Assembly: GCA_964487195.1 (NCBI GenBank) | Contig: CAZAPV010000006.1 | Coordinates: 1-30,750, forward strand | DNA: 30,750 nt | Reading direction: 5' to 3' | From: CAZAPV01 sp964487195 | Lineage (GTDB): Bacteria; Patescibacteriota; Patescibacteriia; SG8-24 | In this document: piece by piece, positions 7,105-15,680 of the stretch | Layout of the letters: every line of letters begins with the position of its first letter | How positions within the stretch are numbered: the stretch's first letter is position 1 | Program-made: the position numbers and the translations under genes | The notes under the pieces: generated by a model | Databases searched by the model: none | What the model saw: only the letters and a program-made list of their open reading frames with translations | What the model was told of the DNA's origin: nothing

Positions 7105-8712
7105 ATGAGCGAACTGGTCGCGAAACTGCGCCGTTTCCGTCCTTCGATCCCGCTCCGCGCAGCGGCGATTTTTTTGTCGGTCGCCGCGATTTCGACGTTC
7201 ATCCAGTGGGAGCCGAAGTTCCGCGATCCGGACTCGTTCTATCACGCGAAGATGGCGGCGCTGATGTCGGCGCGCGGCGTCATCCGCGATTTTCCGTGGC
7301 TGCCGTTCACCACGCTCGCGCACGCGTTCGCCGATCACCACTTCCTCTACCACGTCATCCTGATCCCGTTCGTCGCCGCGCTCGGTCCGCTCGTCGGCGT
7401 CAAAGTCGCGACCGTGCTGCTCGTCGCCGCGTGCATGACGGCGTTCTTCGCGCTGCTTTCCGCATGGCGCGTGCCGTACCCGGAGGCGTTCACGCTGATC
7501 CTCGCGACCTCGACCGCGTTTTTATTCCGGATCAATCTCTCGAAAACGTCGGCGGCGTCGGTCGCGGTGCTGCTGCTCGGATTGCTGTGCATCGAAAAAC
7601 GGAAGCCGGCGCTGCTCGCCGCGCTCGCGTTCGCCTACGTCTGGCTGTACGGCGGCTGGCCGCTCTTGCCCGTCGTCGCCGGCGCGTTCGCGGTCGGCCG
7701 CGTCTGCGCGGATCTCATACTGCAGACGCCGACGTCGCTACGCGCATGGATCCGCACCGACGAAGCGCGCAACGTCGCCGCGGTCGCGGCCGGCGCGGCG
7801 TCCGGCGTGGTCGTCAATCCGTACTTCCCGACCAATATCCGTTTCTACTGGGAGCAGATCGTGCAGATCGCGCTCCTGAACTACCGCGACAAGATCGGCG
7901 TCGGGAGCGAGTGGTATCCGTATCAGGTCAAGACGCTGTTCGCGGAAAACAGCGCGATCCTCCTCGTCGCCGCGCTCGCGATCGCGCTGCTGGTCGCGAT
8001 GGTGTTCTGGAATGATATCTCGCGGCGGGACGCGCCGCCGGTCGCCCGCAAGGACGCCGCGACGTCGTTCGCGCTGTTCCTGCTCGCCGGGCTGTTTTTG
8101 CTGATGACGATGCGCAGCCGCCGCCACATCGAGTACTTCGCGCCGTTCGCCATGCTCGCGGCGGCGCGGTTCATCGGGATACTGCACGCACGGCTCGACG
8201 CGCGGGCGTTCGCGGCTCGCCTCGCCTCGCTCTTTCCGGCGGTTCCCCGATTCGACCGCGTGTTCCTGGCATATTTCGTTTTTCTGGCTCTTTTCCTGGG
8301 CGCGCGCGGCGTGATCGGCGTCCATACGTCGTACTTCGACGGCATTCCGTGGACCAGGTACGAGAAAGCGGGGAGATGGCTCGCGGCGCACACGCCGAAA
8401 AACGCCGTTGTCTTCCACAGCGACTGGGACGATTTTCCGCCGCTCTTTTTTTGGGACGATCGCAACCGATACATCGCCGGCCTCGATCCGACCTTTTTGT
8501 ACCGCCAGGACCGTACGCGCTATCGCGAGTGGGTCGGCATCACGACCGGCAAGACGAAAAAAGACGTCGCGAACATCATCGAGCGCGACTTCGACAGCCG
8601 GATGGTGCTCGTCGCGAAGACGCATGAGGAGATGCGCGAGGTGATCGAAGCGGACCCGGCGTTCATCAAGGTGTACGAGGACGATGACGTACGCATCTAT
8701 AGCAGACTATGA
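7105..8712 (+). CDS. STT3-like GT-C membrane glycosyltransferase
   Basis: 535 aa with about ten to twelve membrane segments (residues 19 to about 415) and a soluble C-terminal domain of about 120 residues. In the first outer loop, RDPDSFYHAKM (Asp41, Asp43, His47) resembles the acidic metal-binding motif of STT3/PglB/AglB oligosaccharyltransferases. The C-terminal HSDWDDFPPLFFW (from residue 438) looks like a degenerate version of their WWDYG signature. A fixed oligosaccharyltransferase function cannot be claimed, but a GT-C fold acting on lipid-linked sugars is likely. The start is fixed by the -10 element seven to twelve bases upstream. The stop overlaps the next gene as ATGA, so the two are co-translated. 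Confidence 0.75.
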   Translation: MSELVAKLRRFRPSIPLRAAAIFLSVAAISTFIQWEPKFRDPDSFYHAKMAALMSARGVIRDFPWLPFTTLAHAFADHHFLYHVILIPFVAALGPLVGVKVATVLLVAACMTAFFALLSAWRVPYPEAFTLILATSTAFLFRINLSKTSAASVAVLLLGLLCIEKRKPALLAALAFAYVWLYGGWPLLPVVAGAFAVGRVCADLILQTPTSLRAWIRTDEARNVAAVAAGAASGVVVNPYFPTNIRFYWEQIVQIALLNYRDKIGVGSEWYPYQVKTLFAENSAILLVAALAIALLVAMVFWNDISRRDAPPVARKDAATSFALFLLAGLFLLMTMRSRRHIEYFAPFAMLAAARFIGILHARLDARAFAARLASLFPAVPRFDRVFLAYFVFLALFLGARGVIGVHTSYFDGIPWTRYEKAGRWLAAHTPKNAVVFHSDWDDFPPLFFWDDRNRYIAGLDPTFLYRQDRTRYREWVGITTGKTKKDVANIIERDFDSRMVLVAKTHEEMREVIEADPAFIKVYEDDDVRIYSRL

Positions 8713-11027
8713 AGATACTGATCGCGATCCCCGCGCTCAATGAAGAAGCGGTGCTCCGGCGCACGATCGAATCGCTGCGGTCATTCGTTGCGACGAGCAT
8801 GCGCGACGATGACGTGACGATCGTGATCGCGGACAACGGTTCCACCGACGGCACCGCGGCCATCGGGAGCGAACTCGCGGCGGCGCATTCTGACGTGCGC
8901 TATTTGCGGACCGAGCGTCGCGGGAAAGGACTCGCGATCCGCGCCGCGTGGAACTCCGACGACGCGGACGCGTTCGCGTTCATGGATGCGGATCTTTCAA
9001 CCGAGCTTTCCGCGCTTCCGGCGCTCGTGGGCGCGATCCGGCGCGGCGCCGACGTCGCGATCGGCTCCCGCTTCCATCCCGACTCGCGCGTCGCGCGGCC
9101 GTTCGGTCGTCGTCTCTTTTCCGTCGGCTACCGGCTGTTCGCCAGACTCGCGATCGGACTGCGCGCTGGCGATGCATCGTGCGGGTTCAAGGCGGCATCG
9201 CGCCGCGTCATCCGCGAGATCGTTCCCGCGGTGCGCGACGAAGGCTGGTTCTTCGACACCGAATTGTTGGTACGCGCTGAACGCCGCGGTTTCCGCATCG
9301 TCGAAGTGCCGGTGATCTGGCGGGAACCGGAAGGAAGGCGATCGAAAGTGCGGCCGTTCGCGGTCGCCGCGCGCTACGTCCGCGCGATCCTGCAGCTGCG
9401 CCGGGAACTCCGCGGCGCGAATACGGAGCGCCGGCTCGTCTTCATCGTCGCCGCGATCGCGATGGTGCTCACCTCGATCCCGGTCGTCGAAGCGCTGATC
9501 GTCGCGAGGAATCATGGCGTCGTCTGGACCGGCCGCGAATACCTGTCGCCCGGCGATCTCGCAGTCTACCTCTCGTCGATCGCGCAAGCGAAACGCGGCG
9601 CGTTGCTCATCGCGAACGCGGCGACCACCGAGCGGCTCGTCCCCATCCTCAACATTTTTTGGCTTTCGGTCGGACTGTTCGCGCGGCTGTTCTCTCTCGG
9701 ATCGCTCGCGGCGTATCATCTCGCGCGGCTGCTCCTAATCCCCGCGCTCGCGTTCGTCGCGTACCGGTGCTGCGCATTTTTCCTCCCGTCGCGCAGTTCG
9801 CGCATCGCGGCGTTCCTTCTGTTCATGTTCGGATCCGGCCTCGGCTTGTACGCGTCGCTCGTGCTTCCTGCAGCCGTCCCCGCCGCCGGCCAATACCAAT
9901 GGCCGATCGATCTGTGGGTCGGCGAGTCGAACGCGTTTCTGTCGATGATGTACAGTCCGCATTTCGTCGCGTCGCTCGCGCTGCTCCTCGCCGCGATGAC
10001 GCTGCTCGCCGCGGCGTACGAAAAAAGTAGCGTGAAGCTCGGCGCGTTCGCCGGCCTCGTCGGGCTCGTGCTGTTCGAATTTCATCCGTACCACGCGCCG
10101 ACGTTCTACGCGGTCGGACTGCTCGCGCTGCTGCTGCGCGCCGCGCGGCGCCATGCGCGTCCGGCCGAATGGCTCGCGTACGCCGCCGCGGTCGCAATCT
10201 CCGCGCCGTCGGTCGCGTATCAGTACTGGCTGACGCATGCGACAGCGGATGGTGCGTTCATGCTCGGGAACGGCGTGACGCTCACGCCGGCGCCGTGGCA
10301 CGTGATGATCGGTTTCGGCGTCATAAGCGTCCTCTGGATTCCGGGATATATCATTGCGAGGAAGACGGCCCCCGACCGCCGCGGCCGCTGGGATTTCCTG
10401 CTCGCCTGGGTGATCGCACAGGCGCTCCTGATCTACGCGCCGCTCGCGTTCCAGCGCCGTTTGCTCGAAGGGTTGGAGTTTCCGCTCGTAATCCTTTCGA
10501 CCGTTGCGCTCGCGGCGATCGTCCGAGCCGCATTGCGCGCGCCGAAGTACAGCAAGGTTTTTTTGATGAGCTACGGGCTGCTCGCGGCGATCGCGCTGTT
10601 CCTCCCGTCGACGTTCGCTGCGGTGGCGCGCGGCGTTTCCACATATGCCGATCCGCGGCCGTCCCGTTTTTACTTTAGCGCGGAATACGCCGACGCGCTC
10701 CGGTGGCTGCAGGAAAAAACGCCGACTGACGCGGTGGTCCTGGCGTCGGTGACCGACGGCAACGACATCATCGGCTGGGCCGAACGGACAACGTACGCTG
10801 GCCATTGGGCGAACACGCTCGACCTCGATCGCAAAGAAGATGAGATCGCCCGATTCTTCGGCGCATCGAGCGATGCGGAGCGGGCGCAGCTTCTTGAAAA
10901 ATCCGGCGCGACGTACGTTTTTTGGGGACCCCGCGAGCGCGCGTTCGGCGGCGCGTTCAAGAGCGGGATGATGTTAGGATCGGCGTACAAAAGCGCGCAC
11001 ATCGAAATTTTCGAAGTGCGGAGATGA
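8709..11027 (+). CDS. GT2 glycosyltransferase fused to a multi-spanning GT-C-like domain
   Basis: 772 aa, two parts. Residues 1 to about 235 form a GT-A glycosyltransferase of the dolichyl-phosphate mannose synthase type: IAIPALNEE at the start, ADNGSTDGT, and the metal-binding FMDADLS (Asp93, Asp95), followed by GSRF and CGFKA segments. From about 240 to 640 there are some ten hydrophobic helices. The last 130 residues are soluble and include a TYAGHWANT motif seen in GT-C-type membrane proteins. The GT2 part probably makes a polyprenyl-phosphate sugar at the inner face, which the membrane part, or the STT3-like partner upstream, uses at the outer face. The ATGA overlap with that partner supports a shared pathway. 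Confidence 0.82.
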   Translation: MKILIAIPALNEEAVLRRTIESLRSFVATSMRDDDVTIVIADNGSTDGTAAIGSELAAAHSDVRYLRTERRGKGLAIRAAWNSDDADAFAFMDADLSTELSALPALVGAIRRGADVAIGSRFHPDSRVARPFGRRLFSVGYRLFARLAIGLRAGDASCGFKAASRRVIREIVPAVRDEGWFFDTELLVRAERRGFRIVEVPVIWREPEGRRSKVRPFAVAARYVRAILQLRRELRGANTERRLVFIVAAIAMVLTSIPVVEALIVARNHGVVWTGREYLSPGDLAVYLSSIAQAKRGALLIANAATTERLVPILNIFWLSVGLFARLFSLGSLAAYHLARLLLIPALAFVAYRCCAFFLPSRSSRIAAFLLFMFGSGLGLYASLVLPAAVPAAGQYQWPIDLWVGESNAFLSMMYSPHFVASLALLLAAMTLLAAAYEKSSVKLGAFAGLVGLVLFEFHPYHAPTFYAVGLLALLLRAARRHARPAEWLAYAAAVAISAPSVAYQYWLTHATADGAFMLGNGVTLTPAPWHVMIGFGVISVLWIPGYIIARKTAPDRRGRWDFLLAWVIAQALLIYAPLAFQRRLLEGLEFPLVILSTVALAAIVRAALRAPKYSKVFLMSYGLLAAIALFLPSTFAAVARGVSTYADPRPSRFYFSAEYADALRWLQEKTPTDAVVLASVTDGNDIIGWAERTTYAGHWANTLDLDRKEDEIARFFGASSDAERAQLLEKSGATYVFWGPRERAFGGAFKSGMMLGSAYKSAHIEIFEVRR

Positions 11028-11032
11028 CGCGA

Positions 11033-13108
11033 TTATTTTTCTGACGGGAGCGAGGCGGTGCCGAGGACGGCGGTTCGCCTCGTTTTTCGTTCCGCGGATC
11101 GGATTCCGGAGATCACGTAGACGTCGTCGTTCCGTTCAAGTTGTACATCTTCCGTAAAAGGACCGGTTGACTGGCCGAAGATGGGGACCGCGAAGTTTGT
11201 CATCACCCCTTCCGCGGTCGGCGCGGATTCCGGCGCGAGGCCGGTGAGCGGATAGCGTCCGTCGTGGACGATCGCCCCGCGTTCGTCTCGGATGCGCAGA
11301 TGAACGGCGAGATCGTCGGCGAGCGCGACGCCGCCGCGCCAGGCGATCGCGATGCGCATCAGAGGAACACCGAGCACGGGATCGCGTTCGACCGAGACCG
11401 CCGCGCTGCCGAGTGCGATACCATCGCTGAACTGCTGCTCCGGCACGGGGCCCGTCATGGCTTCCACCCCACAAGTGCTCGTCGCGCATTCGCGCGAGCT
11501 GCGCCCTTGCGGGGGCCCCGAAGCCGTGCCACCCGTGTGATCATAAATTACGAACGGCCCGCGGAAGAAGATCGGCGCGCCGGTGATTTTTTCCAGACGC
11601 GATATCCCGCCGACACAATGCGGCGCGGTCCAGCCGGTCGACAGGAACTGCGCGCGATAGGTAAGGAGGTCATCGTTGTCGAGCGCGACGAATCGGAGAT
11701 CGGGCGGAGGTTCGTACGGCGCTTCGCCGAACTGCGTGACGCCGAGGAACAGGTAGTGCAGCGACGTGAGCCGTTCGCGCGATGACAGCGCGGGGAGCAG
11801 CGAATAGCTCGCGGCGACGGAGCCGTCGTTCGGAATCGCCGCGACCGCGGCACGGGCGATCGTGGCGCGGTCGTTCATGTCGCCGGTCGCTATATGGCTG
11901 ACGACGGCGGGGAGCGGACCGAGCAGCAGCATCGAGTAGAGCGCGGAGATGCCGATCGCGCCGAGCGCCAGCCGGCGCGCATCATCGGGCGCGAATTTTT
12001 TTTGTTTTTTGAGCAGCGCGGGGACGCGTTTCGCGCCGTCGATCGTCGCGAGGAACAGCGCGGGGAGGAACAGCGTCGCATAGTGCGTGTCGAGGATCAG
12101 CTCGCCGCCGCCCGGCGCGCCGAGCAGGATCTGCGCGAGCGGCCCGAGAAGGAGGAGCAGCCGCAGCGGGGCGAGGAGCGGCAGGAACGCAAACGGCATC
12201 AGGAATCCGAGCGCCATCTCCAGATTCGCGAGCGAGAAGACGTGGGCGAGCACGCGCAGCGGATGAAGCAGCGCGCCGAGCGCGACCGCTCCCGGCGTCG
12301 CGCCGAGCCACGAATAGTACGCCATGAATTTGTACGAACCTTCCGGCGCGAAATGCGAGACGAGCGCGAGCGCGGCGACGAACCATCCCGTCCCGAGCGC
12401 GAGCGGCGCGACGATCCACCAGCGCGATTTTTTCTCGAACCACGCGAGCACGCCGATCATCGCGACCGCGAGCGCCACGTCCTCGCGGCAGAGGAGCGCT
12501 GCCACGCACCACGCGAGGAACGGCGCCTTCCGTCCCCGTTCGTATTCCAGGAGCGCGAACATCAGCGGCGCAAGCGCGAACGGCAGGATGTGGAACTCGA
12601 ACAGGTTGATGTTCTGCACGAACGGACTCGCGAGCCACAACAGCGCAAAAAGTACGGGCGCGGGTCCTGCCGCTATGCACCCCGCAAGTGCTCGGCGCGC
12701 TCTCGCGACGCCTGCGCCCTCGCGGGGGCCCCGCACCGCGTCACCCGCGCCTGTGCTCCACGAAGACATTCGAAGTTTCGCGATGCGCCACAGCGGATAC
12801 GCGGGGAGTGCAAGCGCGACGGACTGCAGCGCGAGCAGCGTGATCGGGGATTGGACGATCGCGTAGAGCGGCGCGAGCAGCACGATCGCAAGCTCCGCGT
12901 GGTCCCCGAGCGACAGGTGCGGATGGATCGACTGCATGAACGGTCGGCCGCGCACCGTATTCCAGAACACCTGGTTGAAATACGCGAGGTCGATCCCGTT
13001 ATAGGCGAACATCCGGTACTTCCACGCGCAGATCAGCGAAAAAATCGCGGCATAGCCGATGATCGCGAACCACACGATCCGCCGTTCATGTTTTTCGAGC
13101 CAGCGCAT
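11033..13108 (-). CDS. DUF2079 multi-spanning membrane protein with two in-frame repeat insertions
   Basis: 691 aa. The N-terminal half matches the DUF2079 pattern: GIDLAYFNQVFWNT, SIHPHLSLGDHAE and LFEFHILPFALAPL, with about ten membrane helices. These proteins are thought to be GT-C-like, but their reaction is not known. After the membrane part is a soluble domain, then an extra beta-rich domain (residues about 550-691). Two segments rich in Gly, Arg and Ala (about 118-144 and 524-548) match one another at DNA level and break otherwise normal family sequence. The first lies in a loop between helices and the second in an interdomain linker. The frame is intact. The gene is convergent with the GT2/GT-C fusion, with five bases between stops. 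Confidence 0.85.
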   Translation of the reverse strand: MRWLEKHERRIVWFAIIGYAAIFSLICAWKYRMFAYNGIDLAYFNQVFWNTVRGRPFMQSIHPHLSLGDHAELAIVLLAPLYAIVQSPITLLALQSVALALPAYPLWRIAKLRMSSWSTGAGDAVRGPREGAGVARARRALAGCIAAGPAPVLFALLWLASPFVQNINLFEFHILPFALAPLMFALLEYERGRKAPFLAWCVAALLCREDVALAVAMIGVLAWFEKKSRWWIVAPLALGTGWFVAALALVSHFAPEGSYKFMAYYSWLGATPGAVALGALLHPLRVLAHVFSLANLEMALGFLMPFAFLPLLAPLRLLLLLGPLAQILLGAPGGGELILDTHYATLFLPALFLATIDGAKRVPALLKKQKKFAPDDARRLALGAIGISALYSMLLLGPLPAVVSHIATGDMNDRATIARAAVAAIPNDGSVAASYSLLPALSSRERLTSLHYLFLGVTQFGEAPYEPPPDLRFVALDNDDLLTYRAQFLSTGWTAPHCVGGISRLEKITGAPIFFRGPFVIYDHTGGTASGPPQGRSSRECATSTCGVEAMTGPVPEQQFSDGIALGSAAVSVERDPVLGVPLMRIAIAWRGGVALADDLAVHLRIRDERGAIVHDGRYPLTGLAPESAPTAEGVMTNFAVPIFGQSTGPFTEDVQLERNDDVYVISGIRSAERKTRRTAVLGTASLPSEK
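11466..11539 (-). repeat. GC-rich partly palindromic repeat, copy A, inside the DUF2079 gene
   Basis: Shares with copy B the blocks ACCCC, CAAGTGCTCG, CTGCGCCCT and GCGGGGGCCCCG in the same order and with near-identical spacing. It contains an internal inverted repeat (GCTCG-CGCG / CGCGCGAGC). Translated in frame on the minus strand as a Gly/Ser/Arg-rich linker. No third copy was seen in this window. Confidence 0.8.
12679..12755 (-). repeat. GC-rich partly palindromic repeat, copy B, inside the DUF2079 gene
   Basis: Second copy of the element at 11466-11539, in the same orientation and reading frame, in the region encoding a loop between two membrane helices. A weaker internal inverted repeat (GGCGCG / CGCGACGCC) replaces the one in copy A, as if both arms had changed while partial pairing was kept. 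Confidence 0.8.
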
Positions 13109-13115
13109 ACGCTTT

Positions 13116-13142
13116 ATTCTAGCGTTTTTTCACGGTTGACAA
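13116..13142 (-). promoter_or_regulatory. Promoter of the DUF2079 gene, leaderless layout
   Basis: On the minus strand TAGAAT (13116-13121) ends seven bases before the ATG at 13108. TTGTCA (13137-13142) lies 15 bases further upstream and overlaps the -35 of the divergent gene on the other strand. Confidence 0.55.
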
Positions 13143-13164
13143 CATCGCGCTTTTTTGCTAAGAT
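13136..13164 (+). promoter_or_regulatory. Sigma70-type promoter of the 13201-15072 operon
   Basis: Perfect -35 TTGACA (13136-13141), 17-base spacer, TAAGAT (13159-13164). It predicts a leader of about 30 bases containing GGAGGT at 13191-13196. Confidence 0.8.
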
Positions 13165-13200
13165 TTCGCGTTGGTCTTTTCACAACTGACGGAGGTTCAC

Positions 13201-14199
13201 ATGTCCAAGAAAGACAAGAAGAACGAAGAGAAGCCGGCCGGGAATCCGGCGCCGAAAGTGCAGAAGATCGCCGCCGACGTCGCGCGGCCGTATCTGGAAC
13301 AGGCCGTGTCGAAATACACGAAGTTTTTCATCGATCAGCGGCCGATCCAGGCGATGCTCGCGGATCTCAATCCGGCGACGCGGACGCTGCTCGGCACCGT
13401 GCTCCCCGGCGGCATGAGCGGTTTGCTCCATCAGGTGCCCGACTCCGCATTCGGTTCGCCGATCAAGAAGGAGTACATCCTCGAGCTCAGCGACGAAGTG
13501 GCGAGGCAGTTCGGCGAATCCCTGAAGCAAAACGAAACGCTCACGCCGGAACGATCCAAACAGATCGTCGAGGACGCCGATGCGAAGGTGAGCGGCAAGA
13601 AGGTGGTGATCGACCCCTTCAATCATGTGCACGGGTTCGACTGCGTCAACCTGCATCACATCGGGGACGACAAGAAACAGGAGATCTCCTTCCAGGCCGC
13701 GGCCGAACAGGACCTTCTGCTCTCCCCGTGCTGCCACAAGCGGCTCGCCGCCAAAATGAAGAGCGGCGACCTTGCCGCGGCGCCGTCGTCCGCGCACGTC
13801 CGGCGATCTCCGATGGAGATCATCGGATCGCTCAAAGACGCGGCGCTGCGCACGCAGCTGCTCGACTGGATCGGCGGCCTCCCGGCCGACGATCGCAAGC
13901 GGGTGCTCGTGGCGCTCAAGGAGCTCGACAGCGAAAACGAGCTTCGCGGCATGATGGCGATGGACCCGATCCACCGCATCGAGGCGCTGCCGCTGCTCGA
14001 GGAACGCAACGCGATTCACACGCTACGGCATCTCGTGGAGCATCTCGGCGTCGACATCGAGGAAGGCGAACACGCGGCGGTCGCCGGCTACAGGCATCTC
14101 AATGAGAGGCTCGCGCCGGCCGTCGCGCGGCAGCAAGCGAGACGCGCCGCGAGAACCCAACGTCAACGTCCCTGGTGGAAGACGTTTCTTCCCCTCTGA
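13201..14199 (+). CDS. Uncharacterised soluble protein with a possible Cys/His metal site, 332 aa
   Basis: I do not recognise this protein. It has no signal peptide or membrane segment. A lysine-rich N-terminus (KKDKKNEEK) and a very basic tail ending in RPWWKTFLPL bracket an acidic, mostly helical body. In the middle, FNHVHGFDCVNLHH (His142, His144, Cys148, His152, His153) and SPCCHKR (Cys177, Cys178, His179) could together bind zinc; this is inferred only from residue spacing. The start at 13201 is preferred over one at 13171 because GGAGGT precedes it and the predicted transcript starts near 13171. Twelve bases separate it from the next gene, a membrane protein that may anchor or work with it. 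Confidence 0.75.
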   Translation: MSKKDKKNEEKPAGNPAPKVQKIAADVARPYLEQAVSKYTKFFIDQRPIQAMLADLNPATRTLLGTVLPGGMSGLLHQVPDSAFGSPIKKEYILELSDEVARQFGESLKQNETLTPERSKQIVEDADAKVSGKKVVIDPFNHVHGFDCVNLHHIGDDKKQEISFQAAAEQDLLLSPCCHKRLAAKMKSGDLAAAPSSAHVRRSPMEIIGSLKDAALRTQLLDWIGGLPADDRKRVLVALKELDSENELRGMMAMDPIHRIEALPLLEERNAIHTLRHLVEHLGVDIEEGEHAAVAGYRHLNERLAPAVARQQARRAARTQRQRPWWKTFLPL

Positions 14200-14211
14200 A
14201 AGGAGCACGCG

Positions 14212-15072
14212 ATGAATTTATTGATCTTGCTCTTCGGCACCGTCGAGTCCTACCTCGACTGGAGCGAGCGGCAGTTCAAGGAAGCGGTCAAGCTGTTCTA
14301 CTACGCGGTGTTCGGCGCAGGGGGACTCCTCCTCGCCGGGATCGCGACCGCGTACGCGGGACACGAGCATCCGGGGCAGGCGATGATCAACGTCGCCGGC
14401 CTCGCGCTCAGCTTGCTGCTCGCCCTCTGCTTCTGGAAGCTGAAGGTGACGTCCTATCCGGTGACGCTCACCGCGCAGGCGATCGGCGAAATCGCGGCCA
14501 AGAAGATCGGCGGCCTGAAAGAAGAGGTGAAGAAGGAGTTCTACAAGCTCCGGAACATCACCGCATGGATCACCGCCCTCGCGCTTTACGCGGAGATCGT
14601 CCCGGTGTATCGGAACCCGATGGTTTCGTGCGTCGCCGCGACTGCCATCATGGCGATCGTTGCGATCTCGGAGTCGAAGTGGTTCCACAGCAACTTCTTC
14701 CGGTACGTCTGCGCCGGGGGCGCGGGGTTGACGCTCCTGCTCTCGACGCTCAAACTCGTGCGTCCGACCGCCGCCGATGGCATCGGCGATCACGCCGAAC
14801 GGGCGGCAGATTGGATCGCGGGGATCAAGAAGGACGAACCGGCGCAACGTAAACCCGCGCCGACCGCAAGCAGCCCTGCTGCGGTTCCCCCGAAAACGGG
14901 CGGCGCGGACGTCGATCTCGCGCCGCCGGAGAACGCTCCCGCGACGCCAATCATCGCGCAGCGTTCGTCATCGTCCCAAGAGCCGACTGCGGCCCCGCCG
15001 CGCCGGCGATACAGCAAGGAAGAGCTCGACGAAGTGTTCAGCGAGCTCGACAAGTACCCGGATCTCCGTTAG
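14212..15072 (+). CDS. Uncharacterised membrane protein with a Pro/Ala-rich tail, 286 aa
   Basis: Family not recognised. The first part has about five hydrophobic segments (near residues 2-10, 32-48, 61-75, 116-128 and 137-185). Between the third and fourth is a charged loop with KKIGGLKEEVKKEFYKLR that could be amphipathic or coiled. The last 90 residues are a low-complexity tail rich in Pro, Ala and Ser, ending in an acidic Glu/Asp-Leu-rich helix. AAGGAG precedes the start. It is the second gene of a two-gene operon, closed by a strong terminator. The layout suggests a membrane platform with a long cytoplasmic or surface tail, but no function is assigned. Confidence 0.72.
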   Translation: MNLLILLFGTVESYLDWSERQFKEAVKLFYYAVFGAGGLLLAGIATAYAGHEHPGQAMINVAGLALSLLLALCFWKLKVTSYPVTLTAQAIGEIAAKKIGGLKEEVKKEFYKLRNITAWITALALYAEIVPVYRNPMVSCVAATAIMAIVAISESKWFHSNFFRYVCAGGAGLTLLLSTLKLVRPTAADGIGDHAERAADWIAGIKKDEPAQRKPAPTASSPAAVPPKTGGADVDLAPPENAPATPIIAQRSSSSQEPTAAPPRRRYSKEELDEVFSELDKYPDLR

Positions 15073-15089
15073 CAGTTTTTTGCTTCGGT

Positions 15090-15122
15090 GCCCCCGACCG
15101 TTCGTCGGGGGCTTTTATTTTA
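15090..15122 (+). terminator. Intrinsic terminator after the 13201-15072 operon
   Basis: Nine-base stem GCCCCCGAC / GTCGGGGGC with a five-base loop, followed by TTTTATTTTA. Confidence 0.9.
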
Positions 15123-15144
15123 GCCAAAAACTAGCGGTTCCCGC

Positions 15145-15173
15145 TTGACAAAACCGCCCTTTTATGCTATTGT
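15145..15173 (+). promoter_or_regulatory. Sigma70-type promoter of the 15243-16309 lipoprotein pair
   Basis: Perfect TTGACA (15145-15150), 17-base spacer, TATTGT (15168-15173). A leader of about 60 bases follows, with AGGAGG at 15231-15236. Confidence 0.8.
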
Positions 15174-15242
15174 CTCTTGTTCAGCAGTCGGACTTTTCCG
15201 AACCGCTGGCACGGTCATTCCAACCAAAAAAGGAGGAACGCC

Positions 15243-15680
15243 ATGAAGGCGAATCTGTTGTTCACGGTGATTGCGATTGCATCGCTCGGCGCTTGCGCTA
15301 ACAAAGCCGAGTTCAACGTCCACGACGGAAGTTACGCGGCGAACGGACGCTCCACGAATCCGGAGCAGATGGTCACCGCTCTCTCCACCGCGCGCACGCG
15401 CGAGATGGACGCGGAGACCCGGCAGGAGACGTCGCGGGTGTGGAGCCGATACTACGGCTACCACCCCTACGCCATCGGCTGCCAGGGCGGCTACGACTGG
15501 TGCAGCCGCACCTACTGGGACTCCCAGCTCGCGGCACAGACCATCGTTCCGCAGTCGGACGGCGTCACCCGCGGCGAGCTCGACACCGTCGATCTCAAAG
15601 CCGAGGACGCCAAGAATCGCGCAAACGACGCGCTCCGCATGCACCAGAAGGTGCGAGCGTATCTGGAAGGAGGCCGCTGA
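15243..15680 (+). CDS. Uncharacterised lipoprotein, 145 aa
   Basis: The N-terminus MKANLLFTVIAIASLGAC is a lipoprotein signal with the lipidated cysteine at residue 18. The mature part has no recognised domain. It contains a polar segment, then an aromatic and cysteine-bearing stretch (RYYGYHPYAIGCQGGYDWCS) that may form a disulfide loop, and finally a charged helical region (VDLKAEDAKNRANDALRMHQ). AGGAGG lies six bases before the ATG. Its stop overlaps the next ATG as TGATG, so the two lipoproteins are translationally coupled and may form a complex on the outer face of the membrane; this is inferred from their arrangement. Confidence 0.78.
   Translation: MKANLLFTVIAIASLGACANKAEFNVHDGSYAANGRSTNPEQMVTALSTARTREMDAETRQETSRVWSRYYGYHPYAIGCQGGYDWCSRTYWDSQLAAQTIVPQSDGVTRGELDTVDLKAEDAKNRANDALRMHQKVRAYLEGGR

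Noticed and set aside
11033..13108. Frameshift or assembly error as the cause of the odd Gly/Arg-rich segments in the DUF2079 protein
   Set aside because: Both segments match one another in DNA sequence, frame and orientation, and family-like sequence resumes on both sides, which fits insertion better than error.
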